Source: Thermotoga sp.
GTDB lineage: Bacteria > Thermotogota > Thermotogae > B3-G13
Assembly (NCBI GenBank): GCA_003641555.1
Contig: QNAT01000048.1
Span: 1 to 7,648 of the forward strand
DNA: 7,648 nucleotides
Direction of reading: 5' to 3'
Shown: positions 1 through 6,610 of the stretch, piece after piece
How the letters are laid out: each line of letters starts with the position of its first letter
Numbering within the stretch: position 1 is the stretch's first letter
The notes under the pieces: model-generated
What the model was told of the DNA's origin: nothing
What the model saw: only the letters and a program-made list of their open reading frames with translations
The model's database searches: none
Made by a program: the position numbers and the translations under genes

Positions 1-123
1 AAAGAGGCAGACAAACTCATTAACTTTCTAAAAGAAAATAAATTAATAAAAGAGGGAGAAGAACAGTATTTAATTGCAAATCCTCAAAAGATAAAGGATT
101 TAAAGATCTTATTGAACAGATAA
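1..123 (+). CDS. C-terminal end of an unrecognised protein (5' part outside window)
   Basis: Reading frame 1 is open from the left edge and stops with TAA at 121-123, giving the last 40 residues of a gene that begins upstream. The peptide is highly charged and rich in Lys, Leu and Ile, reading KEADKLINFLKENKLIKEGE at its start and ending KILLNR. The pattern of an amphipathic helix, then a short hydrophobic strand (YLIANP), then another Lys-rich helix resembles the end of a small helical or winged-helix domain. That is only an impression and I do not recognise the family. The stop lies 14 bp before the first of two direct repeats (138-210), so the gene could be a neighbour or part of a mobile element. 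No terminator hairpin is visible after it. Confidence 0.5.
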   Translation, partial: KEADKLINFLKENKLIKEGEEQYLIANPQKIKDLKILLNR

Positions 124-137
124 CAATCTTTTTCATC

Positions 138-166
138 TGTATAGTGTAAGATGAATTTGCCTGTCC
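138..166 (+). repeat. Direct repeat unit A
   Basis: This 29-bp unit begins TGTATAGTGT. It recurs 44 bp downstream with the first ten bases identical, and ATGAA and TTG conserved further in. Paired TGT-starting repeats of this kind are known at the tips of some insertion sequences, such as the IS21 family. No transposase is visible to the right, so if this is an IS end it is an orphan. Confidence 0.5.
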
Positions 167-181
167 CTACGGTTATGAGAG

Positions 182-210
182 TGTATAGTGTGAAATGAAA
201 TTGTCCTGTT
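182..210 (+). repeat. Direct repeat unit B
   Basis: This is the second copy of the TGTATAGTGT unit. It continues GAAATGAAATTGTCC, where unit A has small substitutions. Identity is strong over the first 20 or so bases and fades after that. Both copies have the same orientation. Their purpose is not shown by the sequence; they could be a mobile-element terminus or a tandem regulatory site upstream of the operon promoter. Confidence 0.5.
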
Positions 211-224
211 GATCTTTTCTTTGG

Positions 225-253
225 TTCGTTTGACTTGTATCAAGACAAAAGAA
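225..253. promoter_or_regulatory. Imperfect palindrome upstream of the operon promoter (possible operator or hairpin)
   Basis: The core TTTG-a-CTTG-tat-CAAG-a-CAAA is symmetric around a 3-bp centre with one mismatched pair. A further three pairs (TTC/GAA) lie outside it, so 11 of 13 arm positions pair. It sits about 20 bp before the candidate -35 box at 272. No T-run follows, so it is not a standard terminator. A transcription-factor operator is the most natural reading, but this is inference. Confidence 0.35.
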
Positions 254-271
254 ATGAACATAATAAATGGA

Positions 272-302
272 TTGACTTTTTGCAAATTCGTGGCTGAATA
301 AT
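272..302 (+). promoter_or_regulatory. Candidate sigma-70-type promoter of the envelope operon
   Basis: TTGACT (272-277) matches the -35 consensus at five of six positions. AATAAT (297-302) matches the -10 consensus at five of six. The 19-bp spacer is longer than the ideal 17. The predicted start would be near 309, leaving a leader of about 24 nt before the GTG start at 333. It is the only good promoter-like pair between the upstream stop and the operon. Confidence 0.4.
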
Positions 303-332
303 TATAGATATCCTTGATGAGAAGGAGAAAAA

Positions 333-803
333 GTGCAGAGGCATATTTGCGTTCTTATTTGTTTACTCTGTCTGTCATACTTTTTATCTGGCATGAAGAT
401 GGATGTTAAGTTCACCGTGCCAGAGAAAAATGCTTCTAATTATGCGGTAATGGATAAACGAATGGATGTTGAAAAGGATATCTTCGACGCTCCCACCCTG
501 AGATTGAAGTTCATCCTGAATGAATTGGCAAAAAGTGGATACTTATCTCCACTGCAATTTGAAGTAAAAGATGTCTTTTTAACTGAGGAGATATGTTATA
601 TCGATCTCGCTTCCACTTCTATAAAAAATGTTAAATCGATCCTGGATGAAGTGGATATGGTAAATTGCATTGTTAAGACCGTATTTGTTAATTTTGATAA
701 TATAAGGGAGGTTATGATGTTGATCGATGACAAACCTGCAGATGTATTGGTAAGATTCTATGATATATCCATTCCTTTTCGTTCATCAGGTGATAGATCA
801 TGA
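333..803 (+). CDS. GerMN-domain protein with N-terminal membrane anchor
   Basis: This 156-residue protein starts with GTG, chosen because a strong AAGGAG (322-327) lies 5 nt upstream. Residues 5-20 are hydrophobic (an uncleaved anchor or signal peptide) and show no clear lipobox. Residues about 50-140 match the GerMN pattern: a helical start (TLRLKFILNELAKSG), the strand segment CYIDLAS, a long helix, then TVFVNFDNIREVMMLIDDKP, the counterpart of the family's TLtqfpgVkkVkilvdGkp ending. GerMN is known from the germination/sporulation protein GerM but also occurs in lipoproteins of non-sporulating bacteria. Here it is probably a periplasmic module tethered to the inner membrane. It overlaps the RND gene by ATGA, so the two are translationally coupled and may form a complex. 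The domain call is from pattern memory; the partner role is inferred. Confidence 0.72.
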   Translation: MQRHICVLICLLCLSYFLSGMKMDVKFTVPEKNASNYAVMDKRMDVEKDIFDAPTLRLKFILNELAKSGYLSPLQFEVKDVFLTEEICYIDLASTSIKNVKSILDEVDMVNCIVKTVFVNFDNIREVMMLIDDKPADVLVRFYDISIPFRSSGDRS

Positions 804-2881
804 AAGATAAAAATGCTTTTATCATCTTATCTTCTGTGATCGCTCTTGTGGTCCTGATCTCGGTCTTTACCCTTCCACATCTTCGGATCGAATCCTCATC
901 GGATGTTTTTCTATCGAAACATGATCCCGAAGTTATTGCCGAACGTTCTATGGAAAAAATGTTCAAGGATAGTGGAACTATATTAGTTGTCCTGGAGTCT
1001 AAGGATACCCTTCTTTCTACTTCTATTATTACTGCTGTGAGAAAGGTGGAATCGAAGATAAAGAAGCTGCCAGGAGTAAGCAGGGTAGATAGTTTCGTGG
1101 ATGCTGCTAAATACAGGATTTCTCTATTGGGAGGAATAAAAGTGAAAAATGAACCCTATCTTTCTGGCCCCCCAGATGAATGGAAGAAATTGCTTTCGGA
1201 CAAACTCTACGTGAACAACTTGATAGATGAAACGGGAAAAGTTGGTTCACTTACGGTGACGTTGAATAACAAGGCTAACACATCGCTTTTGAAATCTTTG
1301 AGAAATATCCTTAAATCCCTACCACTCAAATGTTATATAACAGGAGGTTTAGCCGCAGATGAGGAACTTTACAATTCTATATGGCTGTTGTCCCTTTTCT
1401 ATCCTCCTGGATTATTTTTCATAGTATGGTTGATATACTTTTTGAGATTGAGAGACCCTTTATTATCCTTACTTCCTTTGATAGTATCCCTTCTCGCGAG
1501 TGCACTATCTTATTCATTTGCCGTTTTCTTAAACATACATCTCAATGTCCTTACCGCAACTACTGCACTCTTTGTGATCGTGATAGGTTCTGCATATTCA
1601 CTCCACCTCATAAACAGATACGTCCAGCTCCTTGCCATTTATCCAAAGGAAGAAGCAGTAAAGATATCGTTCAAGGAAGAAAAACGTCCTCTGATCCTGT
1701 CCGCCTTAACAACGATGATAGGTTTTGCGTCTTTTGCCTTTATACCATCGAAAGCATTTAGGGAAATGTCTATGCTCTTGAGTTTTGGTATATTCATGTG
1801 TCTTATCCTGACACTTGTTTTGATCCCTGCTTTTCTGAAAGTGAAAAAAACAAAGATTCGGAAGACTATGGGTTTGAGACTCAATCTCAGGTTCAATTAC
1901 AAGATAAATGTTATATTCATAATCATCGTTTCGATCATCGTCGTTTTATCTCCTATAATAATACGGAGGATCAATGTTAATTCAGACAACTTCGGTTATT
2001 TCAAGAAGAATTCTTCCATCAGAAAGGCAACGTATATCTCAAATAAATACTTCGGTTGGACTCTTCCACTATATCTTATGATCGAGAAAAAGGGTATGTT
2101 TCTCAATTCAGATCAGGTAGTAGTAAGGCAATTAGAAGATAAGATCAGATCTGTTAAGGGAGTTAGTAATGTAATAAGCGCTGTGGATATCGCAGAGCAT
2201 TTTGATATCCCACTTGGAATACTTCAAATCTTTGGTTCCAAAGAAATAGGACAGTTTATCCATAGAGATACGATGAGGTTACTGATAAAGACACCTGTTA
2301 CTGATGCAAAGGGAACTTTTCAGATCGTTAAAAGGATAAAGGAATTTTTAAAAGGATACGATTATCATTTCAAATTCGTGGGGCCGGGTCTGATCCTTTA
2401 CAACATGAATTCGAGGGTGATCAACGCTCAGATTCAAAGCATTCTAATGGCATTCATTATGATCTTCTTACTTCTCCTTGCGATCTTCAGGAAACCTCTG
2501 GAAAGTCTAATAGCTATTCTCCCAATTGCGCTAACAGTTCTCTTCCAATTCATATTCATGGGTATCGCAAAGATAAATCTTGAAATATCTACCTCTATAG
2601 TTGCGGGTATCTTAATGGGACTGAGTATAGATTATTCCATTCACATAATCAATTGGCATAGTTTATCTAAAAAAGCAGCAGTAGATGCGGTATCTGAAGT
2701 TGGTCCTGTAATTTTGACGAATGCCTTGAGCCTTGCAGCAGGTTTCTCCACTCTCTTTTTCGCCCCCATGTTGTTATATGCCAGGATAGCCTATCTCTTA
2801 GTTACAGGTATGATATGCGGTGCATTTTTCACACTACTCTTCATTCCATTCTTGATATCGAAAGTCAAGAAACAACCATGA
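800..2881 (+). CDS. RND superfamily exporter, MMPL type (12 membrane helices)
   Basis: This 693-residue inner-membrane protein has the two-fold RND layout. Each half has one helix (about 7-25 and 369-389), a periplasmic domain (about 30-190 and 390-540), then five helices (about 195-345 and 547-687). The second half carries the canonical helix-4 motif MGLSIDYSIH (606-615) with Asp611, the usual proton-relay position. The equivalent in the first half reads IGSAYSLH (262-269), with Ala in place of Asp. Length and lack of a docking domain point to the MMPL/COG1033 branch (lipid or hydrophobic-substrate exporters, proton-driven) rather than the AcrB type. The start at ATG 800 overlaps the previous stop and has AGGTGAT 5 nt upstream. 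The downstream gene begins in an ATGA overlap. The substrate is unknown; context suggests envelope lipid or protein traffic. Confidence 0.88.
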   Translation: MKDKNAFIILSSVIALVVLISVFTLPHLRIESSSDVFLSKHDPEVIAERSMEKMFKDSGTILVVLESKDTLLSTSIITAVRKVESKIKKLPGVSRVDSFVDAAKYRISLLGGIKVKNEPYLSGPPDEWKKLLSDKLYVNNLIDETGKVGSLTVTLNNKANTSLLKSLRNILKSLPLKCYITGGLAADEELYNSIWLLSLFYPPGLFFIVWLIYFLRLRDPLLSLLPLIVSLLASALSYSFAVFLNIHLNVLTATTALFVIVIGSAYSLHLINRYVQLLAIYPKEEAVKISFKEEKRPLILSALTTMIGFASFAFIPSKAFREMSMLLSFGIFMCLILTLVLIPAFLKVKKTKIRKTMGLRLNLRFNYKINVIFIIIVSIIVVLSPIIIRRINVNSDNFGYFKKNSSIRKATYISNKYFGWTLPLYLMIEKKGMFLNSDQVVVRQLEDKIRSVKGVSNVISAVDIAEHFDIPLGILQIFGSKEIGQFIHRDTMRLLIKTPVTDAKGTFQIVKRIKEFLKGYDYHFKFVGPGLILYNMNSRVINAQIQSILMAFIMIFLLLLAIFRKPLESLIAILPIALTVLFQFIFMGIAKINLEISTSIVAGILMGLSIDYSIHIINWHSLSKKAAVDAVSEVGPVILTNALSLAAGFSTLFFAPMLLYARIAYLLVTGMICGAFFTLLFIPFLISKVKKQP

Positions 2882-5529
2882 TAAAAAGAATCTTGCTGTG
2901 TTCATTATTGATGATCATATTCATTTCGAGTGCCTTCGGATGGATGGATTGGAAGACTATAAAAACCGATGATTTCATCGTATTCTACAAGCCTGGCTAT
3001 GAAAATGAAGCATTAGAAGTGTTGAATATTCTTGAATATTACAGAAAAGATATCTCAAGCCTTACTGGTAATCGCATTCTCCACGTTCCAATAGTCATTG
3101 AGGATATAGGACAGGTAACGAATGGATATACCGATCCTGTCTTTTACAACATTCACATCTATACCTATCCACCAGGTGGAGGAGAATTGGGTTTCTTAGA
3201 GAATTGGTGGAGAGAAGTGGCTGGACACGAATATACTCATATGACCCATCTTACCAATGCGAAGGGCGTTCCGGGTCTCTTATCCTCTCTTTTCGGGAAT
3301 GAATTCGCACCCAATCTATTCTTGCCTTCCTGGATGATGGAGGGAATAGCCGTGTACAGCGAATCAGCGCGTTCGCTTTATGAAGGAAGACTCAACGACG
3401 GCAGTTTCGATGCAATACTTGGGGCAAAGGTCTCAGAAGACACCTTACCTTCGATATCGGACGTTACGTATACACCTCCTGAGTATCCATCTGGCACGAT
3501 CCCATATTTATATGGCAGTGAATTCACAAATTATCTCGCTGAAAAATATGGAAAAGACAAACTCCCCAGGTTCTACACCTCTTACGGTTCTTCTATTTTA
3601 TCCTACTTATCACCTGTCTTACCGTTTATAGGGATGGATCGAACGGCAAAGACGGTCTTTGGAAAGACGTTTCCCGAACTCTTTGATGAATGGAGGGCTT
3701 ATGAAAAGGAGAAATATAGAGGATGGAAGATAGATGGGAAAATGGTAACGCATAACGGGTGGAATATCACTTCTCCTATGATCCGCGGTGAAAAACTCTA
3801 CTACATCAGGAATTACTCGGTGAATACCAGCGTGTTCAATACCTTTAATTTCAACGAAATCGTGGAAAAAGATTTGGAGACTGGCAGGGAAAGAGTGGTA
3901 ACCTCTACCACATCACATCTAACGCGTTTGTATATCTCTAACGATGACAAATTGTATTACACCGTATGGGAGGAGAAGAAAGGATATGCCAATGCAACCT
4001 CGCTCGGTTTCGGGATTTATTCCTTGCTTTGCGAAAAGGATCTGAAGACAGGGAAAGATAAAACACTGTTCGGAGATGCGATAAGGACATTTACGATATT
4101 GGATGATGATAAGATATTGTATGCTAAAGATAGGAAACATACATTCGGTTCGGAGGTATGGGAGTTTTACAAAGACAAGAGGAAAAAATTGTTCGATACC
4201 GATTATCTTATACTGGAGATGACATCTGAGGGCAATAACATCGCTGTCTCTGCAAGGAAAGATTGGCATAATGCAGGGTTATTTCTCCTCAATGTTAAAA
4301 CTAATAGCCTAAAACCTCTTGTCAATACCCCTTATTATGAAGGAAATATTTCCTTGAATGGGAAGAAACTATTCTTCACGGCAAATTACAATGGCGTTTA
4401 CGGTATCTTTTGCTGTGATCTCTTAACGAAGAAGATATACAGGTTAACCAATGGTGGATATGCCGTATCCCCAGCTTATGATAGTGAGAAAAACCTACTT
4501 TACTTCATAGGAATTAATTCAAACGGAACGGATATATATCAAAAAGCTGTGAAATTCAGTACTCAATCCACATTAAAAAGTTTTCCCTTTTCTGTCATAC
4601 CGACGTTTCATCTTGATAAAAAGGATATTTCATATGGAGATTATCTCGATGACCTCAAGACTCTGTTCCCTGCTGTACGAATACCCTTATTATTTTACAG
4701 CGATGAGAGAAAATGGGGTATAGGGGCAGCACTCGTTGGGGGAGATGCAGTGAACGAAATGAGTTACAATGCTGTTTTAGCCTATGATACTGGTACACAG
4801 CACCTCTCCACGAATGTGGGGATCACATCGGCTTTCTTTGCCCCTTTGATCACGGATCTCTCATTCGATACCACAGATGCCTCTCCATCTCTAAGTCTTG
4901 GTTTTTCTTATCCTTTGATCGTAAAAATGAATCCAGGTATGTCTCAACTCTGGGCTGGTGTAAGCATCAGAATGAAAGATGTATTCAAGCATCCATTATC
5001 TCATCTGGAACTCACTCCCCTGATATCCACATCGCTTCGTTTTCCAACGACGCGAATAGACATAGGGCTGCAAATTCCATTGGAAAGGAAGGCATTGGGT
5101 AACGATATAGATAGAACAGGGTATTATGCAGGATTGTCTTTACAACGCTGCGTAGATGAAAGCGAAATAAAGTTAGGATTCAATGGATTTTATGACCCTG
5201 ATAGTCCCACCTTGAAGGGATACATCGTCAGGGGATACAATAACGTATTGGCTTCCAGAGGAGAGATCATGGGAAACATCGAGTATTCCTTACCACTCTT
5301 GAAGATAAGAAAGGGCATCTGGAATCCAAACATATATTTAGAAGATGCCTATTTGAAGATATTTATGGAAGGTGTTTTCGATGAAGAAGGAGAAAGGCGA
5401 ATTTCAATAGGGGCAGAACTTTCTACTGGAGTCAAACTCTTGTTTGGAAGTGTGAAATTGGCACCAACAGTTGGGATCGCTGTGAACGGGAAAAACGAAG
5501 TGAGTTGGTATTATAGAATCGAATTTTAG
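2878..5529 (+). CDS. Secreted HExxH metallopeptidase with TolB-like propeller and Omp85-like barrel
   Basis: The protein has 883 residues. I chose ATG 2878 because it overlaps the RND stop (ATGA) and gives a clean signal peptide (MIKRILLCSLLMIIFISSAFG). Residues 22-280 form a peptidase-MA-like domain: zinc motif HEYTH (117-121), third ligand probably Glu155 in WMMEGIAVY, and the family's trailing FPELFDEWRAYEKEKY. Residues about 290-560 contain repeated strand-turn units (EKLYYIRN, DLETGRERVV, KKLFFTANYNG) like a TolB/WD40 propeller. Residues about 600-883 are strand-rich and contain VRGY (784-787), then IEYSLPL, and end WYYRIEF, an Omp85-like pattern with a terminal Phe beta-signal. It is probably anchored in the outer membrane. 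The barrel is short for a full 16-strand Omp85. Domain boundaries are by eye. No strong ribosome binding site is present, so coupling to the RND gene is likely. Confidence 0.8.
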   Translation: MIKRILLCSLLMIIFISSAFGWMDWKTIKTDDFIVFYKPGYENEALEVLNILEYYRKDISSLTGNRILHVPIVIEDIGQVTNGYTDPVFYNIHIYTYPPGGGELGFLENWWREVAGHEYTHMTHLTNAKGVPGLLSSLFGNEFAPNLFLPSWMMEGIAVYSESARSLYEGRLNDGSFDAILGAKVSEDTLPSISDVTYTPPEYPSGTIPYLYGSEFTNYLAEKYGKDKLPRFYTSYGSSILSYLSPVLPFIGMDRTAKTVFGKTFPELFDEWRAYEKEKYRGWKIDGKMVTHNGWNITSPMIRGEKLYYIRNYSVNTSVFNTFNFNEIVEKDLETGRERVVTSTTSHLTRLYISNDDKLYYTVWEEKKGYANATSLGFGIYSLLCEKDLKTGKDKTLFGDAIRTFTILDDDKILYAKDRKHTFGSEVWEFYKDKRKKLFDTDYLILEMTSEGNNIAVSARKDWHNAGLFLLNVKTNSLKPLVNTPYYEGNISLNGKKLFFTANYNGVYGIFCCDLLTKKIYRLTNGGYAVSPAYDSEKNLLYFIGINSNGTDIYQKAVKFSTQSTLKSFPFSVIPTFHLDKKDISYGDYLDDLKTLFPAVRIPLLFYSDERKWGIGAALVGGDAVNEMSYNAVLAYDTGTQHLSTNVGITSAFFAPLITDLSFDTTDASPSLSLGFSYPLIVKMNPGMSQLWAGVSIRMKDVFKHPLSHLELTPLISTSLRFPTTRIDIGLQIPLERKALGNDIDRTGYYAGLSLQRCVDESEIKLGFNGFYDPDSPTLKGYIVRGYNNVLASRGEIMGNIEYSLPLLKIRKGIWNPNIYLEDAYLKIFMEGVFDEEGERRISIGAELSTGVKLLFGSVKLAPTVGIAVNGKNEVSWYYRIEF

Positions 5530-5540
5530 AGGCATTCGGC

Positions 5541-5640
5541 CACAAATCTACACGAATGAACACGAAGATAAAAATATTGATGAGTGAATGGTAGATGAGG
5601 GCTGATCCCTTTATTTTTCTTTCATTAGTGTTTATCCGTG
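5541..5640. repeat. Long imperfect inverted repeat in the convergent intergenic region
   Basis: The left arm 5541-5560 (CACAAATCTACACGAATGAA) and right arm 5621-5640 (TTCATTAGTGTTTATCCGTG) are complementary at 15 of 20 positions, separated by 60 nt. The CACGAATGAACACGAA flavour resembles dispersed intergenic repeats that I recall from other bacterial genomes; I cannot test that here. It lies between two convergent genes and could act as a transcript-end structure on both strands. Confidence 0.4.
5597..5621 (+). terminator. Weak candidate intrinsic terminator after the envelope operon
   Basis: A short stem AGGG-CTGAT-CCCT (5598-5610), extendable by one G-T pair, is followed by the T-rich run TTATTTTTCTTT. 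It is 68 bp after the stop of the peptidase-barrel gene. The stem is only 4-5 bp, so termination may depend on the larger surrounding inverted repeat. Confidence 0.35.
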
Positions 5641-5646
5641 CAGGAA

Positions 5647-6081
5647 TCATGGGTTCAAATCCCTTATGGTTACTGCAGCAGAAGGATTGGAGAAATAAAG
5701 TTGCAGGATCAACGATGCAGATATTTTATCCACTTTTTTCTTTCTCTTTGCGGCAGATATTCCCTCTTCTACAAGAATATTTTTTGCCATATCCGTTGTA
5801 AACCTTTCATCTACCATCTTCACCTGGATACCGAGTTCATGCGAAACAATATGAGCAAATCTAATGGCCTTCTTCGCTATATTGGAAACAGTTCCATCTG
5901 CATTCAAAGGTAATCCAATGATCACTTCTTCCGTTCCTCTCAGTGAAAGTATATCTTTGAGATTCTTGATCAATCTACCATCGTTTATCAAGGTCGTTAG
6001 AGGATGAGCTATTCCAAGATCACAATCACCTACAGCGATCCCACATCGTTTCGTTCCATAATCTATTGCGAGTACTTTCAA
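5647..6081 (-). CDS. yqgF: YqgF/RuvX, Holliday junction resolvase-like / pre-16S rRNA nuclease
   Basis: This 144-residue cytoplasmic protein has the RNase H-like fold of the YqgF family. Visible motifs are the first strand LAIDYGTKRCGIAVGD with catalytic Asp7, VIIGLPLNADGT (53-64), DERFTT (91-96), and KKVDKISASLILQLY (115-129) with Asp118. The acidic active-site residues therefore appear intact. The family is associated with 16S rRNA 5'-end maturation and recombination. The start is TTG at 6081, chosen because GAGGTGG lies 9 nt upstream; the ATG nearer that site runs into a stop after two codons. The core ends near residue 130, and the last 14 residues (SNPSAAVTIRDLNP) look like an unrelated tail crossing a tRNA T-arm-like sequence. 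It follows the PIN toxin gene by 18 nt. Confidence 0.92.
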   Translation of the reverse strand: MKVLAIDYGTKRCGIAVGDCDLGIAHPLTTLINDGRLIKNLKDILSLRGTEEVIIGLPLNADGTVSNIAKKAIRFAHIVSHELGIQVKMVDERFTTDMAKNILVEEGISAAKRKKKVDKISASLILQLYFSNPSAAVTIRDLNP

Positions 6082-6101
6082 TTCTTCATACCACCTCTAT
6101 T
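6081..6101 (-). repeat. 21-bp direct repeat, yqgF-proximal copy (carries yqgF ribosome binding site)
   Basis: On the coding strand the unit begins with AATA and continues GAGGTGGTATGAAGAAT. It is identical over 21 bp to 6845-6865. Its first two bases form the end of the PIN toxin stop codon TAA, and its last T is the first base of the yqgF TTG start. GAGGTGG supplies the Shine-Dalgarno for yqgF. Confidence 0.9.
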
Positions 6102-6603
6102 ATTCTTCCATAAATATCTGATCGAGTGCTTCATATGCTTTCTTTTTGATCTTTCGAGAGAGCCACAAGGAAGTGTTGAACAAATTTTCAATAGCTGATT
6201 TTGCACTTTCATAACTCAGTCTCCCCTGAGCCGAAGACCAAAGTATTAAGCCGAGAGAACCATGGGTTTCTATACCTATTCCCTGAGCAAACACTCTTGC
6301 GGCGGTATCATCAGTTAGAAACCAATTAACTTTGAGCTTCCTGGCTAGAAAAATCGCCTCTGCTTCACCTCTATCTAACATCTTTGCTTTGCAAAAGAGA
6401 TCTGCTTTTTCTTTTTCTTCTTTAGATAAAGCTTTTACATGGATCCATTCAGGTTTTTCCAAACACCAGGTATTCTCTAATACACGTAATTCGTTATCGA
6501 TTGCTTTTGGAATGTAAGTTCTTCCAACTTTTTGTAACAATTCTAATAAGTTTGCTTCTCTCAAATGTAATATGGGACCTGTATCACAAACAATTATTCT
6601 CAT
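6100..6603 (-). CDS. PIN-domain toxin, DUF3368/COG2405 type
   Basis: This 167-residue protein is a probable toxin RNase of a VapBC-like type II system. PIN hallmarks are visible: the N-terminal strand IIVCDTGPILHL with Asp7, the central LDRGEAEAI (76-84) with Asp77, Glu80 and Glu82, and the third acidic site FLTDDTAAR (95-103). HGSLGLIL (114-121) is the typical following helix of the DUF3368 group. All metal-binding acidic positions are present, so it should be active. It starts at ATG 6603, 7 nt after the antitoxin stop. Its ribosome binding site is poor (A-rich AAGAAAGAATAAAAAAATA), which would keep it below the antitoxin in yield. The C-terminus is Lys-rich. The RNA target cannot be read from sequence. 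Confidence 0.85.
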   Translation of the reverse strand: MRIIVCDTGPILHLREANLLELLQKVGRTYIPKAIDNELRVLENTWCLEKPEWIHVKALSKEEKEKADLFCKAKMLDRGEAEAIFLARKLKVNWFLTDDTAARVFAQGIGIETHGSLGLILWSSAQGRLSYESAKSAIENLFNTSLWLSRKIKKKAYEALDQIFMEE

Positions 6604-6610
6604 TATTTTT

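Noticed and set aside
712..966. Minus-strand open frame of 84 codons opposite the GerMN/RND junction
   Set aside because: It lies antisense to two well-supported genes, has no ribosome binding site of note and no recognisable domain.
2815..2877. Longer start for the peptidase-barrel gene at ATG 2815, inside the RND gene
   Set aside because: It would overlap the RND gene by 67 bp and bury the signal peptide behind 21 residues. ATG 2878 gives an ATGA overlap and a clean signal peptide.
3919..4269. Minus-strand open frame of 116 codons opposite the propeller region
   Set aside because: It is antisense to a strongly supported coding region, with Cys- and Ile-rich composition typical of shadow frames.
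5600..5680. A complete tRNA gene ending at the GGGTTCAAATCCC motif
   Set aside because: No matching 5' acceptor arm, D-arm or anticodon stem can be found 60-75 nt upstream, and one T-stem pair is mismatched.
6086..6088. ATG within GGTATGAAG as the yqgF start
   Set aside because: It reads ATG AAG AAT TGA and stops at once. The in-frame start that yields the conserved KVLAIDYG is TTG at 6081.
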